Below are positions 18,955 to 27,686 of a stretch of 64,000 bases of DNA, piece after piece. Source of the stretch: Nitrospira sp. GTDB lineage: Bacteria; Nitrospirota; Nitrospiria; Nitrospirales; Nitrospiraceae. Made by a program: the position numbers and the translations under genes. The stretch covers positions 1 to 64,000 of the forward strand of contig JANDJL010000016.1 in the NCBI GenBank assembly GCA_024330965.1, written 5' to 3'. The stretch's first letter is position 1, and every line of letters begins with the position of its first letter. The notes beneath the pieces were generated by a model that did no database searches, had not been told where the DNA came from, and saw only the letters and a list, made by a program, of their open reading frames with translations.

Positions 18955-19089
18955 TACGCCAAAAGAAAAGAGATCGGCCGGTACAGAAACATGGACTTCA
19001 AGATCTTTAAACAGAGACGAGAGCCGGGACTCCTCTAACGCTGATTCCTGCACGCCCCCGCTCTACACACGTCTGAAAGTGCGTTGCGG

Positions 19090-20133
19090 TCACCCACCTC
19101 CTAATACGACATGCAGGGTCAAGTCGACATCGACTCGGCGCACCTTCACCGCAACGGTTTGCCCAGGAGTCGTTCGCTCAATCAGATAATTTTTGAGTTG
19201 CGCTCCATCAATAATCTCAACCCCATCGATCTCCAGGAGAAGATCGTGCTTTTGCAAGCCTGCCGATTTGGCCGGCTCCATCACCTCCTTGACGACCGTC
19301 CGTAACTTGGTTCCTTCTCTCACCGCTGTCAACTGCACCCCCAAGCGTGAAAAGGCCAGTGGCTTTCCTGCAATGGCGGAGGAAACGATCCGCTCAGCAA
19401 GGATTCCGGGAATGGCAAACGTCAGTCTGCTGCATGACGACGTCGTTTCTTCTTTTTCCGTCCGAATCACGGCATGAACGATGCCGATGACCTCCCCTTG
19501 AGCATTAAAGACTCCTCCACCTGAATTACCACTGCAGGAGGACAAATCCGCTTGGATTAAGCGGGTCTCTACCGTTGGAAGAAAGACGTTCGTGTTCCCC
19601 ACTCGGCCAAACGCCATGGTCGGCCCCCAGCCGAGAGGATATCCAACCGTGAAGACCTCCGTGCCGATAGCCACATCCGCCACGTTGAACACCGTGCCGC
19701 CCGGAACGATAGAGCGATGCTCTTCCGGCACCCGATAGACCACCACATCCATGAAGGCATTTTCCCCCACGAGCATGGCTGGGAGCTCATGCAGGTTGTC
19801 CGTCAAGATGCGGATCTGTTTGGGGATTATCGAGCCCGTCGCTGGTTCGTATTTTTCTGCCGCATGCCTTGCCGTCACAATATAGCCGTCTTTTAGGTGG
19901 AAGCCCGTCCCTCGCACAACGAGTTTTCCTGGTACGTCGGACATTCGTGGGTCCTGCGTATCAGCCAGAATGCCAACGGTCGCCTGTTTCGCACGAAGAA
20001 ACGCTGATTGATCAAGTTGACTCTGCCCCGCATGAAGCTGAACAGTGAATAGGAACACCCCTCCCCAGGTCATCAGCCCTTGCATCAGCCATTGAAAGAG
20101 AACGGAGAGGTTCGGTGTGCAGTGCGTGCGCAT
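19090..20133 (-). CDS. S1C (DegP/HtrA-like) trypsin-fold protease with PDZ domain
   Basis: This 347-residue protein has an N-terminal signal or anchor (about 11-35), a trypsin-like domain and one C-terminal PDZ domain (about 255-345). The catalytic triad is visible: His90 in VTARHAAE, Asp129 in AFMDVVVYR and Ser204 in SCSGNSGGG. It should act in the periplasm as a quality-control or processing protease. AGGAT sits six bases before the ATG. It lies inside the block of exported FGE-domain and copper-type proteins, so it may process or police them; this is inferred from position only. Confidence 0.9.
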   Translation of the reverse strand: MRTHCTPNLSVLFQWLMQGLMTWGGVFLFTVQLHAGQSQLDQSAFLRAKQATVGILADTQDPRMSDVPGKLVVRGTGFHLKDGYIVTARHAAEKYEPATGSIIPKQIRILTDNLHELPAMLVGENAFMDVVVYRVPEEHRSIVPGGTVFNVADVAIGTEVFTVGYPLGWGPTMAFGRVGNTNVFLPTVETRLIQADLSSCSGNSGGGVFNAQGEVIGIVHAVIRTEKEETTSSCSRLTFAIPGILAERIVSSAIAGKPLAFSRLGVQLTAVREGTKLRTVVKEVMEPAKSAGLQKHDLLLEIDGVEIIDGAQLKNYLIERTTPGQTVAVKVRRVDVDLTLHVVLGGG

Positions 20134-20325
20134 AGTGATCCTTTCTTTATCGGTCGGCTGTCGGCGACAATCTTTTCCTGTTCATCATCATGGTCTTCTC
20201 TACCCATGGCCTCCCACGCCAGATCGGATAGGTCAGGACTCCTCGTATGAGGGCTTGCCATACTCCCAGAGCAGCGTCTGGTCAAGCGCAGCCGCCTGAG
20301 ATTGGCGATATTTTAATGTTCATTG

Positions 20326-20334
20326 TGCTATAAT
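20326..20334 (+). promoter_or_regulatory. Extended -10 promoter of the DUF4412-like gene
   Basis: TGCTATAAT is a perfect extended -10 (TGN-TATAAT). It ends only 10 bases before the ATG at 20345, so the transcript would have a leader of a few bases at most. No good -35 lies at 17 bases. Confidence 0.55.
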
Positions 20335-20344
20335 TTCGACACCT

Positions 20345-20935
20345 ATGAGATGGTGGTTTCTCCTTCTAGCCCTTACGAGTCTACCTTCCGTCGTCTCCAC
20401 TGCCCATGCGCTCGAGTTTACGGCCGACCAGGTGACCAAGATCAATGGAAAATCACGGAAGGCCAACATCTATTACCGCGATACCATGTGGCGGATCGAG
20501 CACCACACGATGGGACCTGTCAATGTCACGATCGTCCGAAAGGATAAGCAAGTGGTCTGGTTGCTCCTGTCTCGGATGAAACATTTTAAAACCATTCCCT
20601 ATAATCCAGAGCAAGATCTCAGAGTCACCGAACGATTAGAGGGAGAGATCTCGCGCGAAGTCATCGGCACAGAGGTGCGAGAGGGGCATCCCACGACGCT
20701 CTATGAAGTCACGACTAAACAGGGTGAGCAGATAGCGGTCTACTATCAATGGGTGGCGACGGATATTCATTTCCCCCTGAAACTCACAAAAAAAGACGGA
20801 AGCTGGACCATGGAATATCAGCACGTGCGGTTCCGTCCACTTCCTGACTCTCTGTTCAATCTGCCTCTCAACTTTCAGCCGCTGGAAGAGTTTGAAGCGT
20901 CAGGTACTTCCGCTCACGAAGGATCGGGCATGTAG
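20345..20935 (+). CDS. Exported DUF4412-like protein
   Basis: This 196-residue protein has a clear signal peptide (MRWWFLLLALTSLPSVVSTAHA, cut near 22) followed by a beta-rich domain, as in DUF4412/LolA-like periplasmic proteins. These proteins often have the start pattern seen here: an exported domain that measures or carries a hydrophobic ligand. There is no ribosome-binding site before the ATG, and the promoter is so close that the mRNA would be almost leaderless. It is divergent from the protease and convergent with an FGE-domain gene. Function is unknown. Confidence 0.75.
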   Translation: MRWWFLLLALTSLPSVVSTAHALEFTADQVTKINGKSRKANIYYRDTMWRIEHHTMGPVNVTIVRKDKQVVWLLLSRMKHFKTIPYNPEQDLRVTERLEGEISREVIGTEVREGHPTTLYEVTTKQGEQIAVYYQWVATDIHFPLKLTKKDGSWTMEYQHVRFRPLPDSLFNLPLNFQPLEEFEASGTSAHEGSGM

Positions 20936-20961
20936 CGAGGGATCCGTGCGGCGAGCATGGC

Positions 20962-20981
20962 CTCAGCCCTTATGGGCTGAG
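20962..20981. terminator. Hairpin between convergent genes
   Basis: CTCAGCCC-TTAT-GGGCTGAG is a perfect 8-bp stem between the ends of the DUF4412-like gene (20935) and an FGE-domain gene (20991). There is no T run, so it may act as a bidirectional weak terminator or RNA 3' end. Confidence 0.45.
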
Positions 20982-20990
20982 CTGTCTGAG

Positions 20991-21863
20991 CTATGGAGCA
21001 GTCTCCCTACCCACCGTGGCATCGGCAGCACAGCGGAATCCGGTTGATTCGTTTCTATTGGTTGGATCGCTCTCAACGCGGGTAAAGATGCGGACCGTCG
21101 GGGTCTCGCTCTGCCAACCAGCTCCACGTAAGACTTTCTTCGTCCCCCTCTCTGGACCCTTGGGGTTATGTGCAGGGCTATTTTCGTAGTATCGTGCACT
21201 GTACCAGTCATTGACCCATTCCCATACATTCCCCGCCATATCGTAGACCCCATAGGGGCTCTTTCCAGCTTCGTAACTGCCCACCGGCATCAATGTTTTT
21301 TCACCGATCCACCTCTGATTGTAGTTGAGATGTTTGTCCGTCGGCTCGACATTGCCCCACGGAAACCGCCGGTCAGTTGTTCCTTTTGCCGCTTTCTCCC
21401 ACTCTGCCTCGGTCGGCAAACGTTTGCCGGCCCACTGACAGTAGGCCGCGGCATCGTACCAATCCACATTCACGACGGGCCGATCCGCCAGCGATTCACT
21501 GATCTCCATCCCTTGCCAGAGACTGCGTGAGGGATTCGTGGGGTGGGAGGGGATACGGTGCCCTGTTGCTTTCACAAAATTGAGGTAGCGGGCGTTTGTG
21601 ACTTCAAATTGATCGATGAAATACGCGTCAAGGAAGACTTCATGCCTTGGGTATTCATCGCGTCCTCCGTCTCGATCCCCTGCCGGAACTCCCATGGGAA
21701 AGACACCGGCAGGAATCAAGACCATCGGCGCACCATCGTTGCCGACTACAGTAGTGACTTCCTTTGCCTGTGCAGACGACTCAGCGGCAAGGCTTTCAGA
21801 TCCCCCGGCCAGCAAGCCCCATACGATCAGGATCGCGCTGATCGGAGTCAGCGCTCTTGTCAT
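20991..21863 (-). CDS. Exported FGE-sulfatase (SUMF1)-domain protein 2
   Basis: About 290 residues with a signal peptide (MTRALTPISAILIVWGLLAG) and the FGE-type fold: PMVLIPAGVFPMG, AAYCQWAGKRLPTEAEWEKA, MAGNVWEWVNDWY and terminal GFRCAA. The residue five before the last Cys is Ser, so the FGE catalytic Cys pair is incomplete. The start at 21863 was chosen because the signal peptide begins there; in-frame Mets at 21893 and 21923 are possible and none has a strong ribosome-binding site. It follows the HEAT-repeat gene closely and is probably cotranscribed with it. Confidence 0.85.
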   Translation of the reverse strand: MTRALTPISAILIVWGLLAGGSESLAAESSAQAKEVTTVVGNDGAPMVLIPAGVFPMGVPAGDRDGGRDEYPRHEVFLDAYFIDQFEVTNARYLNFVKATGHRIPSHPTNPSRSLWQGMEISESLADRPVVNVDWYDAAAYCQWAGKRLPTEAEWEKAAKGTTDRRFPWGNVEPTDKHLNYNQRWIGEKTLMPVGSYEAGKSPYGVYDMAGNVWEWVNDWYSARYYENSPAHNPKGPERGTKKVLRGAGWQSETPTVRIFTRVESDPTNRNESTGFRCAADATVGRETAP

Positions 21864-21945
21864 GCGCTCTACCGCCTGATGATAGAAGAACATTGGTGTC
21901 ACGGTTGAGATTGCGCCCACCATCAGTGGAGGCACAGAACTTCCC

Positions 21946-23388
21946 TCACTTGGAAGCCGTCGATAACTCTCCTTGCCTGGCTTGGAGCGAAAGCACATAG
22001 AGCAGTTCTCCTCCCGCCGTTGCGCGAACGGCGTCATCCTCATCGTGGAGTCCCTGTTTAAGCAATGGGAGCGCTTCCATCCCCTCCAACTTGGCGACCG
22101 CCTTAAGAGCCGCCATTCGCACCCGCGAGATCGTATCAATGCATAGCGTTTCTAAGATCGGCCGCACATCTTTTCGATGCTTGGCAGAAGCACGGCCTAA
22201 AGCCCGAGCCAAAGCTGCGCGCGTGGCTGGATTGCGAGACGTTGAAAGGGTTGCAATTGGCTGAGCCAGTCCCTGGTACGATTCCCCCAGCTCCAACAAG
22301 CTCCCTATCACAAAAGATTGAACGGACGCATCATGATCATCAAGAGCCTTTTGTAACAGCGGCACGCTACTCGCTGCTGGAAACTGACCGAGACTCACTG
22401 CGGCGGCAACGCGGACGGGCGGAACGGGGTCGTGAAGCAGTCTTGCCAAAGCTTCCAAGGCCTCTGGCCGTTTGGTCTGTGCAAAGCCAGAGGCTGCTGC
22501 GCCACGGACCGATGGTTGGGTATGCCGACTTGCCTCGAGAAGAAACGGCAGCGCCAAGGCTCCTCGCCACTCCGTTAAGGAAGCAATCGCCGCCGCTGCT
22601 TCCTCCGGGTTCGAAGAAGCCGCGAATTGCTCTAATCGAGTACAGTTTTGAGTCCGGCCGAGGCGACAGAGCGCTTCAGTTGCTGCCACTCTCACCCGCG
22701 CCTCAGGATCTTCTAGGCTTGGTTCAACCAGTGCGATGACCGATCCATCGCCCGACTTTCCAAAGGCTTTGAGTACGATCGCCTTGACGAGAGCTGCTTC
22801 ATCATCGACGGCGTCACGAAAACGGGTGGACCGATAGCCCTCCTTGAATTTCCCCAACCCTTCCGCCGCTAGGGCCCGCACTAATCCTGATCGATCTTTC
22901 AAGCCATCTTCGAAGAAAGGAATCGCTCCGGGATTTCTCCATTCCTTTAGGGCCGTGTAGGCTGCTCCTCTCATCTGTTCGCGCATGTCATTGACCATGA
23001 CAGCAACAAACCCCAGGGCGATTTCTTGAAGTAGGGGGAGATCATCGTGCTGGAGCGCCGTGGTGAGACGGTCGTATTCGGTAAGGGCCTCCTTCGGATT
23101 GCCCTCTCTCAACAACGAGCGAATTTTTTGGCGATTGGCCGCAGAAGAACTGGTTCGATCGAGATCCCCTGCGCCGTGGTCCTTGGCGAGAATTGTCTGC
23201 CACTCTCTTGAAGACTGCTGCTCCTCTTTGCCCACAAGTAAGCCAGAGGCCGGAGCTTCCATTGGAACAGCCAGGAGGGTACCAAACAGAAAACCGCCCC
23301 ATGTTATCCCCGTAATCCCCCACAGACACAGTCTGGGACTCCTCCGCAACCTGGTTACCCCATCGGTCGCCCACTTGTCTTTCGCCAT
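21946..23388 (-). CDS. Exported HEAT-repeat protein
   Basis: This 480-residue protein has an N-terminal hydrophobic signal (about 20-45) and then about nine helical repeats of the HEAT type over residues 110-470. Repeats carry patterns such as DPEARVRVAATEALCRLG, DPVPPVRVAAAVSLGQF and DAVRATAGGELLYVL. Such repeats form curved scaffolds for protein binding; no catalytic site is seen. Its place between a cupredoxin-like gene and an FGE-domain gene suggests a scaffold or assembly factor for the exported complex. No clear ribosome-binding site precedes the ATG at 23388. Confidence 0.85.
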   Translation of the reverse strand: MAKDKWATDGVTRLRRSPRLCLWGITGITWGGFLFGTLLAVPMEAPASGLLVGKEEQQSSREWQTILAKDHGAGDLDRTSSSAANRQKIRSLLREGNPKEALTEYDRLTTALQHDDLPLLQEIALGFVAVMVNDMREQMRGAAYTALKEWRNPGAIPFFEDGLKDRSGLVRALAAEGLGKFKEGYRSTRFRDAVDDEAALVKAIVLKAFGKSGDGSVIALVEPSLEDPEARVRVAATEALCRLGRTQNCTRLEQFAASSNPEEAAAAIASLTEWRGALALPFLLEASRHTQPSVRGAAASGFAQTKRPEALEALARLLHDPVPPVRVAAAVSLGQFPAASSVPLLQKALDDHDASVQSFVIGSLLELGESYQGLAQPIATLSTSRNPATRAALARALGRASAKHRKDVRPILETLCIDTISRVRMAALKAVAKLEGMEALPLLKQGLHDEDDAVRATAGGELLYVLSLQARQGELSTASK

Positions 23389-23572
23389 AACATGTGTGCG
23401 TGGTGGTCGCCCCTCGTGCTTTTGGCTTAGGGTCTCAGTTGGCTCCTACAGTGATCCGCCACCCGCTGCTTTGGTCAGCCGTTGTCCCGTTGCATCGGCA
23501 GTCTTTCGACGCTGGTGTCGGTACTGGAACAATCGCGCAAACGGCTATCATCGGTCACCGTCGCTTTGCGCA

Positions 23573-24520
23573 TCACCGTTGGAGCTCAACCAGGGGTTGA
23601 ATATCAACGGGATAGCCCAAGGCCTCGAGGCCAAAACGTGGGTTCTCCACCACCCGGTATGCCGTCCAATTCCCTTTTGGCGCTTGAATGACGAAGTTCC
23701 TAGTCAGATGATCATCTGGCTTGATCACGACCGTCACGGATTGTCCCGGTCCTGTCCTGGGATGCCACACTACCACGTGATAGGTACCGGGCGGAATGTC
23801 TTCGATAGTATAGTGCCCATGTTCATCAGTCAGTGCATAGTAGGGATTGTCAACCGCCATCGCCCAGCTTTCCATGTAGGCATGGAATCCACATTGCATG
23901 TAGAACATGCGCCGACCGGCGCTCAATCTGATCGGCCCTATGAGCGATTTCCCCGGAGCATGGTTGTGAGTCGCGCGAAGGTCACCACGTCGGTGCTGGT
24001 GATTCATAATCAAGGGGCTGTTAAAGATCACGCGGGCTCCCGTCACAAGGGAAGTCTCATAACCTTGGATATCGTGCATGACCGGATCCATGTTCACCAC
24101 TTCAACTGCATGGCCGTTCCGCACGACTGTCATGAAGGGGGAAAAGGTGCAGTCTCGGGCTTCGATGAGGGGAACGGAGACCTCGAAGGGCTTGCCAGCC
24201 TCCACCTCTTCGAACAAGACGATAGCATTTTTGAGTCCCCCCTCCGCATCGACGGCAAAATCATACAACAACCGCCACCCTTTCCCATTTGAGATACGGC
24301 CGCAATACTCCGGATCAGGAAACGTGATCAGATTGAACCCCCTCGGCTCAGGAACCTCGCCAACCAATGTGACCTTACCGGTTAACGTTCCACCGTGTTG
24401 GACATCCTTCACCGTATAGGCATGCGCCGCATCGGCCCAAACCAAACACGCTGTCATGGCTAGGATCACACAGAGGGGCCTGTAGCCGCCTCCCACGTTT
24501 GCGCGGTAGCCCCTGACCAT
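23573..24520 (-). CDS. Exported cupredoxin/carboxypeptidase-regulatory-like protein 1 (methylamine-utilization-like)
   Basis: This 315-residue protein has a signal peptide (about 1-34, ending DAAHA). The N-terminal half carries EARDCTFSPFMTVVRNG and VVNMDPVMHDIQGYE, the middle MQCGFHAYMESWAMA, and the C-terminal part a regulatory-like beta-sandwich (TIEDIPPGTYHVVVWHP). The Met/His/Cys motifs resemble plastocyanin-type copper sites (a His and a Cys-His-Met cluster), so copper binding is plausible but unproven. GAGGAGA precedes the ATG. A close paralogue lies at 27687, next to the multicopper oxidase gene, which suggests that both are electron or metal partners of the oxidase. Confidence 0.85.
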   Translation of the reverse strand: MVRGYRANVGGGYRPLCVILAMTACLVWADAAHAYTVKDVQHGGTLTGKVTLVGEVPEPRGFNLITFPDPEYCGRISNGKGWRLLYDFAVDAEGGLKNAIVLFEEVEAGKPFEVSVPLIEARDCTFSPFMTVVRNGHAVEVVNMDPVMHDIQGYETSLVTGARVIFNSPLIMNHQHRRGDLRATHNHAPGKSLIGPIRLSAGRRMFYMQCGFHAYMESWAMAVDNPYYALTDEHGHYTIEDIPPGTYHVVVWHPRTGPGQSVTVVIKPDDHLTRNFVIQAPKGNWTAYRVVENPRFGLEALGYPVDIQPLVELQR

Positions 24521-24718
24521 CGTTCTTCTCCTCGATTACTATGTTTCATGCCTGCTCGGCGCTGATTCTTCCTGATCCTATCAGGAGTTCCAGCACGTTC
24601 ACCACCTTCTCGATCAGGTGTCTATCCCTTCGCTGTCTGTTCGGTTCGCGACCCAACAGTCTTTACTCTCTCGACAGTTCCTGCCCCTCACCATCCTGCG
24701 GTGACGGGGCATCTCCGT

Positions 24719-25399
24719 CTATTTTCCTAATACTTTTTTGTTGGCCATGCTCTGTACATCCATTTCCAGCCTCACAGGGCTGTTGGGATTCCGGAGATCG
24801 ACTCGGTGAGGCCATTGGTCCACCATCAGTTTCGTGATGGGAATCGCTGCGATCAGTACCGCCCCTTCCCACGGTTGGGAATAGAGCGCGCATCGGAATG
24901 CCTTTCCCCTCCGTTCGGCCATGAGTTCAGGAGCCGCGGTCTGTTCGATAAAGCCGACCAGCATCCCACTCCCATCGGCAAGTTTGTGAATTTCATACGA
25001 GTCGGACGTAGATGCCGTCTTCTCCAGGACGAGATCCGGACTCTGAGTGATCAAGGCCAGCGCCAAACGTCGGGAGGCGATAAAGCCATAGCTCCCGGCC
25101 TGTGCTTCTGAGAAACGGACCATGGGAAGCTGTAGCTCTTCCACTCGGTTCTTATCACGTAGGAGTCGTCTCAGATCCGATTCCGTACGAGTGGCATCCA
25201 TGAGCACAATTGGTGGAACCGTTTTGTGGACGCTCAGGACTTCTTTTTTCTCGCTCCTTTCACTCGTCGCCGCCTCGAGAGCGAATGGCCATAGGCTCAC
25301 CCCAACGAGTGCCCAGACGACAAGGGGCCAGACCTTCATGGTCCGCACGGACCATTGCACCCAATGGAGCGGGGGTATGACGATACGGGTCCTGACCAT
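24719..25399 (-). CDS. Exported hypothetical protein
   Basis: About 226 residues: a basic N-terminus, one hydrophobic signal segment (VWPLVVWALVGVSLWPFALEA) and a soluble domain with no family I recognise. The rest is mixed alpha/beta with segments such as LLRDKNRVEELQLPMVRF and SYGFIASRRLALALI. The start at 25399 has GGAAGAG at ten bases; ATG at 25339 would start directly at the signal. It lies between a cupredoxin-like and an FGE-domain gene on the same strand and is probably part of the same envelope module. Confidence 0.65.
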   Translation of the reverse strand: MVRTRIVIPPLHWVQWSVRTMKVWPLVVWALVGVSLWPFALEAATSERSEKKEVLSVHKTVPPIVLMDATRTESDLRRLLRDKNRVEELQLPMVRFSEAQAGSYGFIASRRLALALITQSPDLVLEKTASTSDSYEIHKLADGSGMLVGFIEQTAAPELMAERRGKAFRCALYSQPWEGAVLIAAIPITKLMVDQWPHRVDLRNPNSPVRLEMDVQSMANKKVLGK

Positions 25400-25550
25400 A
25401 GGGAGCTTTCTCTTCCTGAAGGTTACCGCGCCATGACCGAACAAGGCGTCACTCATGTTTTCCCCATTTTCGCCTGCTGGTTCGTCGATGTGATGATAGG
25501 AAGTCTCCCTCCATGGACACCCTATAGACACGGCATTCCCCTCCAGTCGG

Positions 25551-26552
25551 TCATTCTGTCGGGCTTGTCATTGTAGGTGAGGATGCTACTTCGGACGCAC
25601 GAGGCTGTCCTCCGGACTGTTGCCCGTCATCAACAGACCTGGCACAGCGGAACCCCAGCCAATTGTATTTACTGTTCGGGTCTGCCCCATTTCTCATGGC
25701 GACTCGCATGGTAGTGGTGCTATCGATCCATCCTCCTCCCCGGAAGGCTTTCGTGCTGCCTGATTCTGGACCACGAGGGTTTCGGTCTGGGGCTTTCCGA
25801 TAATAATCAGGGTCATACCAATCCGCCACCCATTCTGCCACATTTCCAATCATCTGATGAAGGCCATAGGGACTCACTGAATTGGGATATTTGTCAACGG
25901 AGATAATGGGAGGATAAAGCAATAATCGCTCTGGGCGATCGCGCACTGGACCAGACAGGCCGGTTCGTCCAAAATTCGCTCGGGAAAGACCGGCTGGCTC
26001 ATCGCCCCATGGATACAGGCGGCCATCGACTCCTCTGGCAGCCTTTTCCCATTCAGCTTCCGTCGGAAGGCGCATACCCCTCCATTTGCAATAGGCGTCG
26101 GCGTCGTACCAGGAGACATGCATCACCGGGTGATGAGCCATCGACTCCTGAAAATTCCCCCCGTCATATCGCCAGTCAATTTGAGGTGAGCGGTTGGTCT
26201 CAAGAACAAACTTGAGGTATTCCAGTGCCGTGACTTCATATTTGCTGATCTCGAACGCATCAAGATAGACTTGGCGCTGGGGGAGTTCGCTCCGATAAGC
26301 GAGGCGATCTTTTTTCTTATCGCTGCCCATAAGAAATTCACCTGCCGGCACGAGCACCATTTCCGTCTTCGGCTTCCATGTCTCGACTCGGTGCGCAGCA
26401 AGCTTTTTGCCTTCTTGAGTCCATTCGATCACGATGTCCTGGGTATCCAATCCCCAAACATATCCTCCGCCAACAACCATGGCAACACAGCCCAGCAGCA
26501 CACTAAACGCCCCCAATACCCTTCTGCCATTTATTTGCATCTCTTTATGCAT
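25551..26552 (-). CDS. Exported FGE-sulfatase (SUMF1)-domain protein 3
   Basis: This 333-residue protein has a signal peptide or anchor (about 10-34), then FGE-type signatures MVLVPAGEFLMGSDKKKD, DADAYCKWRGMRLPTEAEWE, MIGNVAEWVADWYDPDYY, FRGGGW and terminal WLGFRCAR. The position five before the last Cys is Trp, not Cys. AGGAGA precedes the ATG at ten bases. It is more similar to copy 4 (26656) than to copies 1 and 2: both share MVLVPAG, MGSD.RKD and WADWFDP-type segments, suggesting a recent duplication. Confidence 0.88.
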   Translation of the reverse strand: MHKEMQINGRRVLGAFSVLLGCVAMVVGGGYVWGLDTQDIVIEWTQEGKKLAAHRVETWKPKTEMVLVPAGEFLMGSDKKKDRLAYRSELPQRQVYLDAFEISKYEVTALEYLKFVLETNRSPQIDWRYDGGNFQESMAHHPVMHVSWYDADAYCKWRGMRLPTEAEWEKAARGVDGRLYPWGDEPAGLSRANFGRTGLSGPVRDRPERLLLYPPIISVDKYPNSVSPYGLHQMIGNVAEWVADWYDPDYYRKAPDRNPRGPESGSTKAFRGGGWIDSTTTMRVAMRNGADPNSKYNWLGFRCARSVDDGQQSGGQPRASEVASSPTMTSPTE

Positions 26553-26655
26553 GTTGTCGTTTCTCCTGATTTCCCATTTTCACTATTCGTTTGTTTTCCG
26601 TGTATGTGTTCGTCTTGATCTGCGCGTGAGGTCTCGACTTTGACGAAAGGTCTCG

Positions 26656-27564
26656 CTATTTTTCCTTTGCCTGTCCGTCTTCACTCCTTTGAATGGTTGA
26701 GGGGGATGCCTGAGCGTCTCGGGCACAGCGGAAGCCGATAAGGTAACTACGATGATCTGGCTGGGCTGCATTTCGTCCGGCAGAGCGGGCAACCTCTGGA
26801 TCTTCATTCCATGATCCGCCGCGGAATACTTTCAGTTGTCCTGTTGCTGGTCCTTTGGGATTCACCACCTCATCTTTTTGATAATACCGTGGATCAAACC
26901 AGTCTGCGACCCACTCGCTGACATTCCCTGCCATCTGATAGACTCCATAGGGACTGACCCCTTTTTCATACCGTGTTACATTCGCAAGGGGAGGATACTT
27001 GATCCCTCGTTTTGAGCCAGGATGGGCAATGTTGCTTTTGAGCCAGCCTGCTGGCTCATCACCCCAGGGAAAGATCGCTCCCCCCTCTCCCCTGGCTGCC
27101 TTCTCCCATTCTGCTTCAGTGGGGAGACGTTTTTGTGCCCACTGGCAATAAGCCTCTGCCTCATACCAGGTCACTCCAATGACGGGATGGAGTGCCATCT
27201 TCTCTGAAAATGGATTCTCGCGCCAATAGGGAGGCCATGGGGCTCCAGTCGCCCACACGAACAGCAAATAATCAATGTTGGACACTTCGTATCGATCGAT
27301 CCAGAAAGCATCAAGAAACACCTGTCTCTGTGGAAGTTCCTGAGGCCCTGCTGCTCGGTCTTTCCGCGGATCGCTTCCCATGAGAAACGGCCCTGCCGGC
27401 ACAAGCACCATGCCCTCCGGTCGCTTTAAGATGGCCAGTCGTTCAGCCTCATCCCACGGAGTCCAGAGCGGAGGCTGAGACCGTTGTTGTTCATGATCAG
27501 CCAGGGCAGGAGCAGCTGCGCCCCCCACGGCCATGGCTAGGGTCAGCATGACCGCCCGATACAT
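26656..27564 (-). CDS. Exported FGE-sulfatase (SUMF1)-domain protein 4
   Basis: About 302 residues with a signal peptide (MYRAVMLTLAMAVGGAAAPA then LA) and the FGE fold: MVLVPAGPFLMGSDPRKD, EAYCQWAQKRLPTEAEWE, MAGNVSEWVADWFDPRYY, FRGGSW and LIGFRCARD. The position five before the last Cys is Leu, so it is not a standard FGE. The ATG at 27564 was chosen for the signal peptide and a GGTGGAGG run upstream; the frame extends to 27672 with a charged, unlikely leader. It lies between copy 3 and the second cupredoxin-like gene. Confidence 0.87.
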   Translation of the reverse strand: MYRAVMLTLAMAVGGAAAPALADHEQQRSQPPLWTPWDEAERLAILKRPEGMVLVPAGPFLMGSDPRKDRAAGPQELPQRQVFLDAFWIDRYEVSNIDYLLFVWATGAPWPPYWRENPFSEKMALHPVIGVTWYEAEAYCQWAQKRLPTEAEWEKAARGEGGAIFPWGDEPAGWLKSNIAHPGSKRGIKYPPLANVTRYEKGVSPYGVYQMAGNVSEWVADWFDPRYYQKDEVVNPKGPATGQLKVFRGGSWNEDPEVARSAGRNAAQPDHRSYLIGFRCARDAQASPSTIQRSEDGQAKEK

Positions 27565-27686
27565 CCTCCACCTTTTATGACTGATTATTGGCTTTCTTCG
27601 TGCTGATTCGAATGTCTGGGTAAGCAACTGAGCAAAGAAGCGCAGAAAAGACCGCCGCACAATGGCACACACGTATTCGTCACGTC

